Source of the DNA: Candidatus Levybacteria bacterium RIFCSPLOWO2_02_FULL_37_18
GTDB lineage: Bacteria; Patescibacteriota; Microgenomatia; Levybacterales; UBA12049
Assembly: GCA_001784115.1 (NCBI GenBank)
Contig: MFPD01000013.1
Span: 1 to 57,917, forward strand
Direction: 5' to 3'
DNA: 57,917 nt
Of this stretch, positions 8,389 to 16,398 are shown in pieces (the stretch's first letter is position 1; the number at the start of each line of letters is the position of its first letter). The position numbers and the translations under genes are program-made. The notes under the pieces are model-generated. The model searched no databases. It was not told the DNA's origin and saw only the letters and a program-made list of their open reading frames with translations.

Positions 8389-9624
8389 ATGAGGCGTTTT
8401 CTTTTTTTACTTTTTCTTTTATTTTGTGAGGTTGTAATCGGATCAAAAGTTCTTGCGCAAACTTCAACACCTTCACCTGTTCCAACTTCGAGTTCGTCTG
8501 TCTGCACAAGCATTCCGGAATGCGCGTCACAAAATCTAACTTGCGATCAATGCGTTTCGCATTTTAAAGATAAGGTAAACTCGGCTCAATCAACGGGAAA
8601 AACACTTGCTTCTCAAATAAGCGCAATGAACAACCAAATAAAACTTACCGAAGTCAGAGTCAGCGCAACCAAACAACAACTTGTTGATTTGACTTCCAAT
8701 ATAGAAACAACCACAAAAAAGATTTCAAAACTTGAGGAATCTTTAGATTCTTTGACAAAAATTTTAGCCAATAGAATTGTGGTTTCGTATGAAGTCGGGT
8801 CAGGGAACGAGCTTCAAACACTTTTTTTAGCGAGTAATTTTTCCGATCTTATTTCGAGGGCTCAATATCTACGGATTGTTCAGTCTCATGACAGAAAACT
8901 TATTTTTCAGACCCAGCAGGCAAAAAATGATTACGCAAATCAAAAAACCATTTTTGAGGACAGAAAGAAAAAAGTCGAAGATTTAAAAACGCAACTGGAG
9001 GCATATAATACCCAGCTGGATACGGAAAAAAAGAGCAAACAAGAATTATTGGCTGTAACTCGAAACGATGAAGAACGCTATCAAAAATTACTCTCAGATG
9101 CATTAGCTCAGACTCAAGCTTTTAAATCGTTTTCAAAATCTCAAGGCGGGACGATTTTACCTCCCCAGCCAAGCCCGGATGGTTGGTATTTTAATCAAAG
9201 AGACGAGAGATGGGCTCGCAACAATATCGGAAGATCAGGTGAACAAATTTGGGATGTGGGATGTTTGGTTGCTTCAACAGCAATGGTACTTAAAAAACAT
9301 GGGCAAAGTGTAACTCCATCTGATGTTGCGGGAAACGCAAGTTATTTTTTTTCCGATACTGCTTATATGCTTTTGCCATGGAATGGCGGAAAGTTTGCCT
9401 CGATTTGGGGCTATGATGGAGGTTCAATTGACAATAAACTAGCAAGCGGAGAACCTGTGCTAGTTGGGCTTCGGGCTGGAGTGTATGGCATGCATTTTGT
9501 GGTTTTAAAAAGCGGTTCGGGAGGCAATTACACCATGAATGATCCGTGGAACGGGCCGGATTTAAAATTCTCGGATTATTATTCAACCGGGCAGATTTTT
9601 CAGTGGGGGTATTATAATGGGTAA
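8389..9624 (+). CDS. secreted coiled-coil protein with C39-like cysteine peptidase domain, probable FtsEX partner
   Basis: 411 aa. Signal peptide about 1-24 (FLFLLFLLFCEVVIGSKVLA), a Ser/Thr/Pro linker with four Cys (CTSIPECASQNLTCDQC), then a long coiled coil (about 55-250) like that of EnvC and PcsB. The C-terminal 145 residues match the peptidase C39-like (papain-fold) family: Cys292 in VGCLVAST, His in MHFVVLKSG and Asp in TMNDPWNGPD. Known FtsEX partners use LytM (EnvC), NlpC/P60 or CHAP domains; here the hydrolase slot is filled by a C39-like fold. Inferred role: peptidoglycan or protein cleavage at the septum, controlled by FtsEX. Confidence 0.85.
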   Translation: MRRFLFLLFLLFCEVVIGSKVLAQTSTPSPVPTSSSSVCTSIPECASQNLTCDQCVSHFKDKVNSAQSTGKTLASQISAMNNQIKLTEVRVSATKQQLVDLTSNIETTTKKISKLEESLDSLTKILANRIVVSYEVGSGNELQTLFLASNFSDLISRAQYLRIVQSHDRKLIFQTQQAKNDYANQKTIFEDRKKKVEDLKTQLEAYNTQLDTEKKSKQELLAVTRNDEERYQKLLSDALAQTQAFKSFSKSQGGTILPPQPSPDGWYFNQRDERWARNNIGRSGEQIWDVGCLVASTAMVLKKHGQSVTPSDVAGNASYFFSDTAYMLLPWNGGKFASIWGYDGGSIDNKLASGEPVLVGLRAGVYGMHFVVLKSGSGGNYTMNDPWNGPDLKFSDYYSTGQIFQWGYYNG

Positions 9625-9639
9625 CTGGTAGGAAACCGC

Positions 9640-10539
9640 ATGAATCGATTCATTATACTTGGAATCGTCATTTGCTTTTTTAACTTGGCGTCTTTTTTTC
9701 CAAAAAAAGCTTTCGCCGCTGAGCCTAAAATAAATGAATTTTTGTTAGCACCATCAACGGGAAATGATGAGTGGGTTGAGTTTTATAATCCTGATAACCT
9801 AGATATTAGTTCTTACTGGATAGATGATGATACAGATTTTAATAGTGATAGTGGTAATAGTTCGAAGAAGCCATTATCTTCAATTGATAATACAAATTTA
9901 GCTTATCCAGTCATTGTCCTAACATCAGCAATTTTTAATAATACATGTAATAACGAATGCGATTTTGTTGTTTTATTTTCTTCAAGCGGAATAGTAATTG
10001 ATCAATATCAATATACGGAAAATCCAGGAACAGATGTCCCAATCGGAAGATTTCCTGACGGTTCCGGTTCTTTTCAGTCTCTTTCAAGTACAACAAAGGG
10101 AGCACAAAATAGTGAGCCTCCTACCGCAACGCCAGTACCGACTACAACACCAACTTCAATTCCAACTCCAACAAAGACCCCCACTCCGGCCAAAACTCCG
10201 ACTCCTGTTCCCACAGCAGTTCAAACTAAAACTCCAACGGCTAATCCTACTAGCACTTCTACCCCAACATTTGCGCCTATTTCTTCAACTTTAGAACAAG
10301 ATTCTTCTTCAGTGTTATCAAGAAAACAAGCAACTGATTCAGTTGCATTTGCTGTTTTGGGAGAAGGTACAGTTGAACCAAGCAAAGGTGAAGATGTGCT
10401 GGTTAAAAGTTTAAGTAGCAAAAAAAAGAACAGTGGGTCGCCAATTTTTTTGATTATTGGAGGAATTTTATTTTTTGCTTCCTGTGGTATACTTGCATAT
10501 CAAGTTTATAAAAAGAAAGAGATTGATAAAATTCTATGA
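9640..10539 (+). CDS. secreted lamin-tail-domain surface protein with C-terminal membrane anchor
   Basis: 299 aa. Signal peptide about 1-27 (ends AFAAEP), a lamin-tail (LTD) domain about 28-155 recognisable by INEFLLAPSTGNDEWVEFYN and the closing GRFPDGSGSFQ, a proline/threonine-rich stalk about 158-215 with repeated TPTP-like units, a spacer, and a C-terminal membrane helix (FLIIGGILFFASCGILAYQV) followed by a basic tail KKKEIDKIL. The layout is that of a protein displayed on the cell surface. LTD domains are common in secreted bacterial proteins, often with nucleases, but bind unknown ligands. The Thr/Pro stalk may be glycosylated by the GT39-like enzymes encoded further on. Confidence 0.8.
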   Translation: MNRFIILGIVICFFNLASFFPKKAFAAEPKINEFLLAPSTGNDEWVEFYNPDNLDISSYWIDDDTDFNSDSGNSSKKPLSSIDNTNLAYPVIVLTSAIFNNTCNNECDFVVLFSSSGIVIDQYQYTENPGTDVPIGRFPDGSGSFQSLSSTTKGAQNSEPPTATPVPTTTPTSIPTPTKTPTPAKTPTPVPTAVQTKTPTANPTSTSTPTFAPISSTLEQDSSSVLSRKQATDSVAFAVLGEGTVEPSKGEDVLVKSLSSKKKNSGSPIFLIIGGILFFASCGILAYQVYKKKEIDKIL

Positions 10540-11642
10540 AACAAAATATTTTTATTACAAAAAGTAATAAAGAAACGCAAAAAATAGCGCAGGAATTTAG
10601 TTCATGTTTAATAAATAGAGGTGTTATTGCGCTTTTTGGAGATTTGGGAGCCGGAAAAACAACATTTGTGCAAGGGTTGGCAAAGGGATTGGGGATTAAA
10701 CAAAGAATAATATCACCAACTTTTATAATAGTTCGTTCATACGAACTAAATGGCAAATTGCAAACTGCAAATGGCAAAACTTCATCTCAAATTTTAAAAC
10801 TATTTTATCATATAGATTTATATAGAACTGAAAGCGTGAAAGATGTTTTGGGATTGGGAATAAAAGAAATAATGAACAATCCAGAAAATGTTGTTGTCAT
10901 TGAGTGGGCAGAGAAAATAGAAAATCTTTTGCCCAAAAATACTATAAAAATATATTTTGAATATATAAATGATACGGAAAGGAAGTTAAAAATCGTTCAA
11001 AATCCGCAGGTGGAGCTACGATTCCACCCCAAGGGTGGAAAATATCAAGAGGCAATAAAAGTTCTAAAACAGGGTGGGATTGTGATATTTCCGACGGACA
11101 CGGCGTTTGGGATTGGGTGTCGGATTGATAATGAAAAAGCTGTTCAGCGCCTGTTTACAATAAGAAAAAGACCAACGACTCAAGCAACACTGGTTCTTGT
11201 TGATACAGTAAGGATGGCTCAAGGTTATCTTGAACCTATTTTTCAAGAAGTTATAGATAAACTTATAGAGCCGTATTGGCCAGGTGCTCTCACAATCGTT
11301 CTTCCTTGTAAAAAAGAAAAAGTTCCAAGTCTTGTGAGAGGCGGGGAAAATACAATAGGAGTTAGGATTCCTAATCATCCGATTACAAGAACATTGATTC
11401 GTGAAATTGGTGTTCCGATTCTTGGTCCTTCTGCTAATTTCCATGGAGAACAAACGCCGTATGAGTTTGAAGAAATAGATACGGAACTTATAAAGCTAGT
11501 CGATTATCTGATTCCAAAAGAGATTGCTTCGCCCGTCTTTGGCGAGGCTCGCAGTGACATAAGACTTGCTTCAACAGTGATTGATTGTTCCGAAAAACCT
11601 TGGAAAATATTGCGAGAAGGAGCAATTCAATTGTCATTCTGA
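10536..11642 (+). CDS. TsaE-TsaC fusion, t6A tRNA modification
   Basis: 368 aa in one frame. Residues about 1-154 are TsaE (P-loop ATPase: LFGDLGAGKTTFVQGLAKGL, SPTFIIVRSYEL, YHIDLYR, VIEWAEK). Residues about 170-368 are TsaC/Sua5-YrdC (FPTDTAFGIGCR, RKRPTTQATLVLV, WPGALTIVLP, GVRIPNHP, GPSANFHGEQTP). TsaC makes threonylcarbamoyl-AMP, TsaE works with TsaB/TsaD in transfer to A37 of tRNA. The exact junction (residues about 155-170) is the 46-nt hairpin at 10999-11044. A heptad repeat (10751-10778) adds a loop in TsaE, a CATTGCGAG half element (11521-11560) lies near the C-terminus, and the stop TGA is within a further repeat. Overlaps the LTD gene by 4 nt. Confidence 0.93.
   Translation: MKQNIFITKSNKETQKIAQEFSSCLINRGVIALFGDLGAGKTTFVQGLAKGLGIKQRIISPTFIIVRSYELNGKLQTANGKTSSQILKLFYHIDLYRTESVKDVLGLGIKEIMNNPENVVVIEWAEKIENLLPKNTIKIYFEYINDTERKLKIVQNPQVELRFHPKGGKYQEAIKVLKQGGIVIFPTDTAFGIGCRIDNEKAVQRLFTIRKRPTTQATLVLVDTVRMAQGYLEPIFQEVIDKLIEPYWPGALTIVLPCKKEKVPSLVRGGENTIGVRIPNHPITRTLIREIGVPILGPSANFHGEQTPYEFEEIDTELIKLVDYLIPKEIASPVFGEARSDIRLASTVIDCSEKPWKILREGAIQLSF
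10751..10778. repeat. heptanucleotide repeat inside tsaE part
   Basis: Four units: TGGCAAA, TTGCAAA, CTGCAAA, TGGCAAA. Encodes the loop NGKLQTANGK between the conserved SYEL and YHIDLYR segments of TsaE. Confidence 0.8.
10999..11044. repeat. 46-nt hairpin repeat, copy 1 (TsaE/TsaC junction)
   Basis: Identical over 46 nt to 27091-27136. The core GGTGGA-GCTACGAT-TCCACC is a 6-bp stem with an 8-nt loop, followed by CCAAGGGTGG. Here it is read as QVELRFHPKGGKY. Confidence 0.92.
11521..11560. repeat. CATTGCGAG-family half element inside tsaC part
   Basis: AGATTGCTTCGCCC ... GGCTCGCAGTGACAT. Encodes EIASPVFGEARSDI between the conserved TsaC domain and its last strand ASTVIDCS. Confidence 0.75.
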
Positions 11643-11689
11643 ACTAGTTTCAGAATCTCTGAGATGCTGAATCAAGTTCAGCATGACAC
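11633..11689. repeat. CATTCTGA-family element between tsaE-tsaC and tsaB
   Basis: GTCATTCTGAACTAG ... TTCAGAATCTC ... GCTGAATCAAGTTCAGCATGACA. The TGA inside CATTCTGA is the stop codon of the fusion gene. Confidence 0.75.
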
Positions 11690-11699
11690 GAACGGGAAT

Positions 11700-12014
11700 A
11701 TGAATACGATTTTTATTGATACAACAGATAATAAAAAGATTATGGTTGGGATTAGAATTCAGAGTAAAGAGTTTAGAAAAGAAAAAGAAGTTGAGAAGAA
11801 TAGAGACCAAGCGATGTTGCCATTAATTGATAAGATTTTAAAAGAACACAAACTTACATTTTCAGACATAAGTTCAATTGAAGTAAACAGAGGGCCAGGT
11901 TCATTTACAGGGATAAAGGTAGGAATTTCGGTTGCAAATGCTTTATCTTTTGCCTTAAAAATTCCGGTTAATGGTAAATCGGTTGGAGAATTTGTTGATG
12001 GAGTGTATCAATGA
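11700..12014 (+). CDS. tsaB: short TsaB, t6A tRNA modification scaffold
   Basis: 104 aa from ATG 11700; a start at 11664 would add residues encoded by the repeat and is rejected. MNTIFIDTTDNKKI is the ASKHA-fold first strand, LPLIDKIL, and VNRGPGSFTGIKVGISVANALSF is the highly conserved TsaB motif. Only the N-terminal lobe is present (E. coli TsaB is 231 aa); the second lobe is missing. TsaB is the platform for TsaD and TsaE. Its position directly after the TsaE-TsaC fusion supports the call. tsaD is not in the window. Confidence 0.9.
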   Translation: MNTIFIDTTDNKKIMVGIRIQSKEFRKEKEVEKNRDQAMLPLIDKILKEHKLTFSDISSIEVNRGPGSFTGIKVGISVANALSFALKIPVNGKSVGEFVDGVYQ

Positions 12015-12020
12015 TATACT
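11992..12020 (+). promoter_or_regulatory. promoter of CAP-domain gene, predicted leaderless
   Basis: TTGTTG 11992-11997, 17-nt spacer, TATACT 12015-12020. The predicted start falls at 12027, exactly the A of the ATG. The promoter overlaps the end of tsaB. Confidence 0.5.
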
Positions 12021-12026
12021 CAAAGT

Positions 12027-12896
12027 ATGAGAGAATTTCTGCACCATCTCTTGTTTCCACGGGAATCGAATAATCACCGTTCTAAATTATTACATCACCA
12101 AAGCTTATTGTTTGCCATTGCGTTTTTTTTAATCGCGGGAGTTTCAGTTCATATTTTCAAGACACAATATGCTTCTGTTTTAGGAATAGCAACAAATATT
12201 TCAGTACAACAATTGTTAGCGTTAACGAATAAGGAGCGTGAAAAAGCAGGGGTAGGAACAGTAGTTTTAAATGAAGAGCTTTCTAAAGCAGCTGCAAAAA
12301 AAGCAAGCGACATGTTTAGCAAAAACTATTGGGCGCATAATTCACCGGACGGAAAAACACCGTGGTATTTTATCAAAGGACAAGGGTATGAATATGTGTA
12401 CGCGGGAGAAAACTTAGCCAGAGGATTTGGTACGTCTGAAGAAGTGGTAAAAGCCTGGATGGCAAGTCCGTCACATAAAGAAAATCTTATTTCTTCATAT
12501 TATAAAGATATTGGATTTGCGGTTATTGAGGGAAAATTACTGGGAGAAAATACAACGCTTGTTGTCCAGGAATTTGGGAACAAGACGCTTATTGCTAAAG
12601 AAACAAAGACTTCTGAGGTTGTGCAATTGCCCCGGCAGGAAAACCAAGTCGCAGGAAAACAAGCTATAGTTTCAGAGCCATCTGTTATTCATATCCCGCT
12701 TCTTGACAGTTTTTCGATTTCACGGAATATAAGTGTAGGAGTTATTGGTTTATTTGTGTTTATTTTTATAATAGACATGATTATTGTGGCAAGAAAAAAT
12801 ATAGTACGGCTTGTCGGGCATAATGTGGATCACATATTTTTTTTGGGAGGAATGTTAATATTAATGTTTATATTTAGTAAAGGAATTATCTTATGA
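12027..12896 (+). CDS. membrane protein with CAP/SCP (PR1-like) domain
   Basis: 289 aa. N-terminal membrane helix about 29-48 (LLFAIAFFLIAGVSVHIF), outside CAP domain about 66-195: LLALTNKEREKAGV, HNSPDGKTPWYF, YAGENLARGF, SPSHKENLISSYYKDIGFAV, matching the CAP signature His/Glu/Glu/His sites. Two further membrane helices near the C-terminus (about 235-255 and 270-288). CAP proteins are secreted and widespread; bacterial functions are mostly unknown. Promoter 11992-12020 gives a leaderless start; the next gene overlaps by 4 nt. Confidence 0.85.
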   Translation: MREFLHHLLFPRESNNHRSKLLHHQSLLFAIAFFLIAGVSVHIFKTQYASVLGIATNISVQQLLALTNKEREKAGVGTVVLNEELSKAAAKKASDMFSKNYWAHNSPDGKTPWYFIKGQGYEYVYAGENLARGFGTSEEVVKAWMASPSHKENLISSYYKDIGFAVIEGKLLGENTTLVVQEFGNKTLIAKETKTSEVVQLPRQENQVAGKQAIVSEPSVIHIPLLDSFSISRNISVGVIGLFVFIFIIDMIIVARKNIVRLVGHNVDHIFFLGGMLILMFIFSKGIIL

Positions 12897-13159
12897 TTTC
12901 TGCTTTTCAAAAGCACTACCGGTATTATTTTTCTCTATTTTTTATTCTTTTTTTTGGTATTTTGGCGATTACTAACAGCTCGCACAACAGACAGCTTCAG
13001 GTACTCGTTGTTGTATCTACCTCCTTTTTGTATGTACTGCTTGCTCTTATTCACCACTATCTCGAACATGATCTGACAACTAAAATTGTGGTAGAATATA
13101 TTCTCATTGGAAGTTTGGCGGTGTCGGCATTTATGTTTTTATTAAGCGGTATTTTATAA
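12893..13159 (+). CDS. small three-helix membrane protein
   Basis: 88 aa, unrecognised. Three hydrophobic segments (about 11-26, 34-53 with LQVLVVVSTSFLYVLLALIHHYLEH region, and 66-87). The His/Glu-rich HHYLEHD between helices 2 and 3 is its only polar motif. It overlaps the CAP gene by 4 nt (ATGA) and ends 2 nt before rmlA, so it is translated within an operon. Could assist the CAP protein, whose C-terminus is also membrane-embedded. Confidence 0.65.
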   Translation: MISAFQKHYRYYFSLFFILFFGILAITNSSHNRQLQVLVVVSTSFLYVLLALIHHYLEHDLTTKIVVEYILIGSLAVSAFMFLLSGIL

Positions 13160-13161
13160 AT

Positions 13162-13899
13162 ATGAAGGGAATTATTTTAGCCGGTGGACTTGCAACACGT
13201 TTGAGACCTCTAACATGGGTTACCAACAAACATCTTCTGCCTATATATAACAAGCCCATGATTTACTATCCGCTTGAAGCACTTGTTGGTGCTGGGATTA
13301 CGGATATACTTATTACAAGCTCAGAAGATCATGCCGGACACTTCGAAAACTTACTGAAGTCAGGAAGTGGTTTTGGAGTTAGAATATTTTACGCAATTCA
13401 AAAAAATCCAAAAGGAGGAATTGCCGATGCGATTTTATTATCTGAAGAATTTGCCAAGGGAGAAAAAATAGTTGTTATTTTAGGAGATAATATTTTTCGG
13501 TTTAATTTAAAGCAAAGTGTTGAAAGATTTAATCAGCAAGAAAAAGGAGCAATGATATTTGGTGTCAGAATGCCAACGGATTTTGGTCAATATGGCGTGA
13601 TTGAAATGGACGAAAGCAGAAAAGTATTATCAATTGAAGAAAAACCTCAACATCCTAAGTCGGATATTGTCCAGACAGGGATTTATATGTATGACAATCG
13701 CGTTTTTGACTTTATTCGTTTGCTTACCCCATCGGGCCGGGGAGAACTTGAAGTAACAGATCTTAATAACGCATACGTTGCGGAAAAAACTTTACAATGT
13801 GAGCTATTGGATTGGTGGATTGATGCCGGCACATCTTTTGATGAATTACTCAGAGCAAATAATTTGGTGGCTGAAAAAGTGAAGAAAGGGGAATTATAA
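13162..13899 (+). CDS. rmlA: glucose-1-phosphate thymidylyltransferase, short form
   Basis: 245 aa. The nucleotidyltransferase signature is complete: MKGIILAGGLATRLRPLT, the HLLPIYNKPMIYYPLE block, ILGDNIF (catalytic Asp), GQYGVIEMD, IEEKPQHPKSD and the C-terminal WWIDAGTSFDELL. Makes dTDP-glucose from glucose-1-phosphate and dTTP, first step to dTDP-L-rhamnose. About 45 residues shorter than E. coli RmlA, lacking the C-terminal helices. Neighbours rmlB and rmlD support the assignment. Confidence 0.88.
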   Translation: MKGIILAGGLATRLRPLTWVTNKHLLPIYNKPMIYYPLEALVGAGITDILITSSEDHAGHFENLLKSGSGFGVRIFYAIQKNPKGGIADAILLSEEFAKGEKIVVILGDNIFRFNLKQSVERFNQQEKGAMIFGVRMPTDFGQYGVIEMDESRKVLSIEEKPQHPKSDIVQTGIYMYDNRVFDFIRLLTPSGRGELEVTDLNNAYVAEKTLQCELLDWWIDAGTSFDELLRANNLVAEKVKKGEL

Positions 13900-13908
13900 A
13901 AAGACTTG

Positions 13909-14451
13909 ATGAAGAAAATTTCTATACAATCAGATAAACCTGTTTTACAGGCAAAGCTATTTACCGTTTCGGAAATCAAACTTTCCCTGCCAGAGGGAAC
14001 AAAATACTCACATATTGTAGCAAGGCGATATCCGACAGTTTGTGTTTTTCCCATCACGAATGTGTACGAAATATATCTGGTATCACAATATCGTTATTTG
14101 CTTGAAAAAGAAACGCTTGAATCAGTTGCGGGATTTATTGATAAAGGTGAAACAACAATCGAAGCAGCTCAGCGAGAATTAAAAGAAGAAACAGGAATTG
14201 AGGCTTTACAATTTGAAGAAATTGCAAGACTGGATCTTTCCGGAAGTGTATTTAAAGCAATAGTACATTTGTTTTTGGCAAAGGGACTTGAATTTGGGAA
14301 AGCCCAACCCGAAGAAGATGAATGTATACAATTAGTCAAGATTCCGCTGACAGAAGCAGTAAAAAAAGTTATCAGCGGAGAGATTTCCGATGCATCTACC
14401 GTTTCTGGAATTTTATTACTTGAAACATTACGAAGACAAAAAAATTTATGA
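13909..14451 (+). CDS. Nudix hydrolase, ADP-ribose pyrophosphatase-like
   Basis: 180 aa from ATG 13909 (a TTG at 13906 is in the same frame). Full Nudix box GFIDKGETTIEAAQREL plus KEETGI, following G-x5-E-x7-RE-U-x-EE-x-GU. A preceding Gly/Ala-type motif SQYRYLLEKETLESVAG is typical of the ADP-ribose/nucleotide-sugar pyrophosphatase branch. It cleaves a nucleoside diphosphate linked to another group; which one cannot be told. Lying inside the nucleotide-sugar operon, a nucleotide-sugar housekeeping role is plausible. Confidence 0.85.
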   Translation: MKKISIQSDKPVLQAKLFTVSEIKLSLPEGTKYSHIVARRYPTVCVFPITNVYEIYLVSQYRYLLEKETLESVAGFIDKGETTIEAAQRELKEETGIEALQFEEIARLDLSGSVFKAIVHLFLAKGLEFGKAQPEEDECIQLVKIPLTEAVKKVISGEISDASTVSGILLLETLRRQKNL

Positions 14452-14475
14452 CCCATTCGGAAAGCTCAGGGTCAT
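14448..14475. repeat. short inverted repeat between Nudix gene and rmlB
   Basis: ATGACCC (14449-14455) and GGGTCAT flank CATTCGGAAAGCTCA-type sequence also found in the palindromic elements. It covers the Nudix stop codon and could be a small hairpin. Confidence 0.45.
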
Positions 14476-14493
14476 AGTGAGTTTAATCGAACT

Positions 14494-15507
14494 ATGAAAA
14501 TACTTGTTACTGGTGGTGCAGGATTTATTGGTAGTAATTTTATTTTATATTGGTTGAAAAATCATCCAGATGATTTTGTTGTAAATCTGGACAAGTTGAC
14601 TTATGCGGGTAACCTGGAAAATCTTAAAGAGGTTGAAGGCAATCCAAATTATTCTTTTTTTTATGGTGATATTTGTGAAGGTTCAATAGTGGACAAAGCC
14701 ATGGAAGAAGTAGATGTTGTCGTACATTTTGCCGCAGAAAGTCACGTTGATCGTTCGATTCTGGATCCATCAATATTTATAAAAACGAATGTATTGGGAA
14801 CACAAGTTCTTTTAGAACAAGCATTAAAGCATAAGGTAAAACGATTTCATCATATTTCAACAGATGAGGTATTTGGTAGCCTAAAGCTAGAAGATCCGAG
14901 TAAATTTAATGATCGAACACCTTATAATCCCAGAAGTCCATATTCAGCAAGCAAGGCAGGAGCTGATCACCTTGTTCGGTCTTACTTTACAACATATGGA
15001 TTGCCTATTACAATGACAAATTGCGCGGATAATTTTGGACCATTTCAATTTCCAGAAAAACTAATTTCACTTGCAATAACAAATCTTTTGGAAGGAAAAC
15101 GGATTCCTATTTACGGAGACGGACTATATGTCAGAGATTGGTTGTATGTTGAAGATCATTGTCGGGCAATTGAGACAATTTTAAAAAAGGGAAAAATTGG
15201 AGAAACATATCTTATTGGATCAACAATTGAGGAAATGAATAATCTTACAGTAATTAAAAAGATACTAAAGTATATGGGAAAAGATGAAAATTATGTTGAA
15301 TTTGTTAAAGATAGGCCGGGACATGACAGGCGTTACGCGGTTGACTGGTCAAAAATAAAAAAAGAGATTGGATGGAAACCTATGCACTCTTTTGATAAAA
15401 CACTTAAGCAAACAATTGAGTGGTATACATTGAATGAAGATTGGTGGAAACGCATAAAAAACGGAGAATATAAAGAGTATTACAAAAAACAATATGGAGA
15501 AATATGA
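14494..15507 (+). CDS. rmlB: dTDP-glucose 4,6-dehydratase
   Basis: 337 aa extended short-chain dehydrogenase. NAD site [11 protein letters not shown] at 6-16, [32 protein letters not shown], catalytic [20 protein letters not shown] and [14 protein letters not shown] are all typical of RmlB. Converts dTDP-glucose to dTDP-4-keto-6-deoxyglucose. Usual family length (about 330-360). Overlaps rmlD by 4 nt. Confidence 0.95.
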   Translation: MKILVTGGAGFIGSNFILYWLKNHPDDFVVNLDKLTYAGNLENLKEVEGNPNYSFFYGDICEGSIVDKAMEEVDVVVHFAAESHVDRSILDPSIFIKTNVLGTQVLLEQALKHKVKRFHHISTDEVFGSLKLEDPSKFNDRTPYNPRSPYSASKAGADHLVRSYFTTYGLPITMTNCADNFGPFQFPEKLISLAITNLLEGKRIPIYGDGLYVRDWLYVEDHCRAIETILKKGKIGETYLIGSTIEEMNNLTVIKKILKYMGKDENYVEFVKDRPGHDRRYAVDWSKIKKEIGWKPMHSFDKTLKQTIEWYTLNEDWWKRIKNGEYKEYYKKQYGEI

Positions 15508-16376
15508 AAATAATAACAACAGGACTTTTAGGGTTTGTAGGTTCAAGAATTAGCGAAATATTGGGAAAAAAATATGAGTTTACAAACATAAGCCGGAGTT
15601 GTGGGGTAAATATTAAAAATAGAACGCAAGTTTTAAAATATATAGAGAATTCCGATGCTCCCATAGTTCTTCATTTAGCTGCGAAAACAAATGTAGATGC
15701 TTGCCAAAGAGATAAAGATGATACATGGGCAATTAATGTCGTGGGAACTCAAAATATCATAGATGCTTGCGATAAAACAGGAAAAAAAATTATCTATGTT
15801 TCAACAGATTTTGTGTTTGATGGCGAAAAAGAAGAAGAGTTATACACGGAAGAAGATATCCAAAATCCAATTAATTGGTATGGAAAAACAAAGTATGAAG
15901 GAGAAAAAATTGTTCAAAAATCTTCAGTTCCATGGATCATTATGCGTATCGCATATCCATACCGTGCACAATCTGAAAAAAAAGATTTTTTTCGAGCAAT
16001 GCTTTCAAGACTTGAAAATGGTTATGGAATTTCAGCGGTGACTGACCATGTAATGACTCCGACATTTATAGACGATATTGCACATGCGCTTGATGTTCTT
16101 ATTCAAAAAAATGCAGAAGGATTGTTTCATGTAGTGGGAGGTGAACATCTTAGTCCTTTTGAAGCTGCTTTAAGTATTGGTAAAACATTTAAACTCAACT
16201 CAAATCTTATTACAAAAACAACAAGAGAAGAATATTTCAAAACGAATGCTCCCCGACCCTTTAAACTGGCATTGGGAAATGCTAAAATAGGAAAATTGGG
16301 TATAGAAATGCGTTCTTTTACTCAAGGAATAGAGGAGATTAAAAGACAAACAAAGAACAGCAATGTAACAATTTAG
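15504..16376 (+). CDS. rmlD: dTDP-4-dehydrorhamnose reductase (RmlD-like)
   Basis: 290 aa SDR. NAD(P) motif [30 protein letters not shown] (RmlD-type 'AAKT-VD-CE' motif), STDFVFDG, catalytic [10 protein letters not shown] and [13 protein letters not shown]. The last step of dTDP-L-rhamnose synthesis, reducing the 4-keto group. Start ATG overlaps rmlB by 4 nt. Could be another RmlD-family sugar reductase, but RmlA, B and a C-type epimerase in the window make rhamnose the simplest reading. Confidence 0.87.
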   Translation: MKIITTGLLGFVGSRISEILGKKYEFTNISRSCGVNIKNRTQVLKYIENSDAPIVLHLAAKTNVDACQRDKDDTWAINVVGTQNIIDACDKTGKKIIYVSTDFVFDGEKEEELYTEEDIQNPINWYGKTKYEGEKIVQKSSVPWIIMRIAYPYRAQSEKKDFFRAMLSRLENGYGISAVTDHVMTPTFIDDIAHALDVLIQKNAEGLFHVVGGEHLSPFEAALSIGKTFKLNSNLITKTTREEYFKTNAPRPFKLALGNAKIGKLGIEMRSFTQGIEEIKRQTKNSNVTI

Positions 16377-16398
16377 CAATAAAACAATCTTTTATTTT

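Noticed and set aside
9998-10294. Second frame through the Thr/Pro stalk of the LTD protein (98 codons, Gln/Leu-rich)
   Set aside because: A by-product of the repetitive ACN/CCN codons of the stalk in another frame.
11664-11699. Earlier start for tsaB
   Set aside because: These codons belong to the repeat at 11633-11689 and the TsaB fold begins at MNTIFIDTT.
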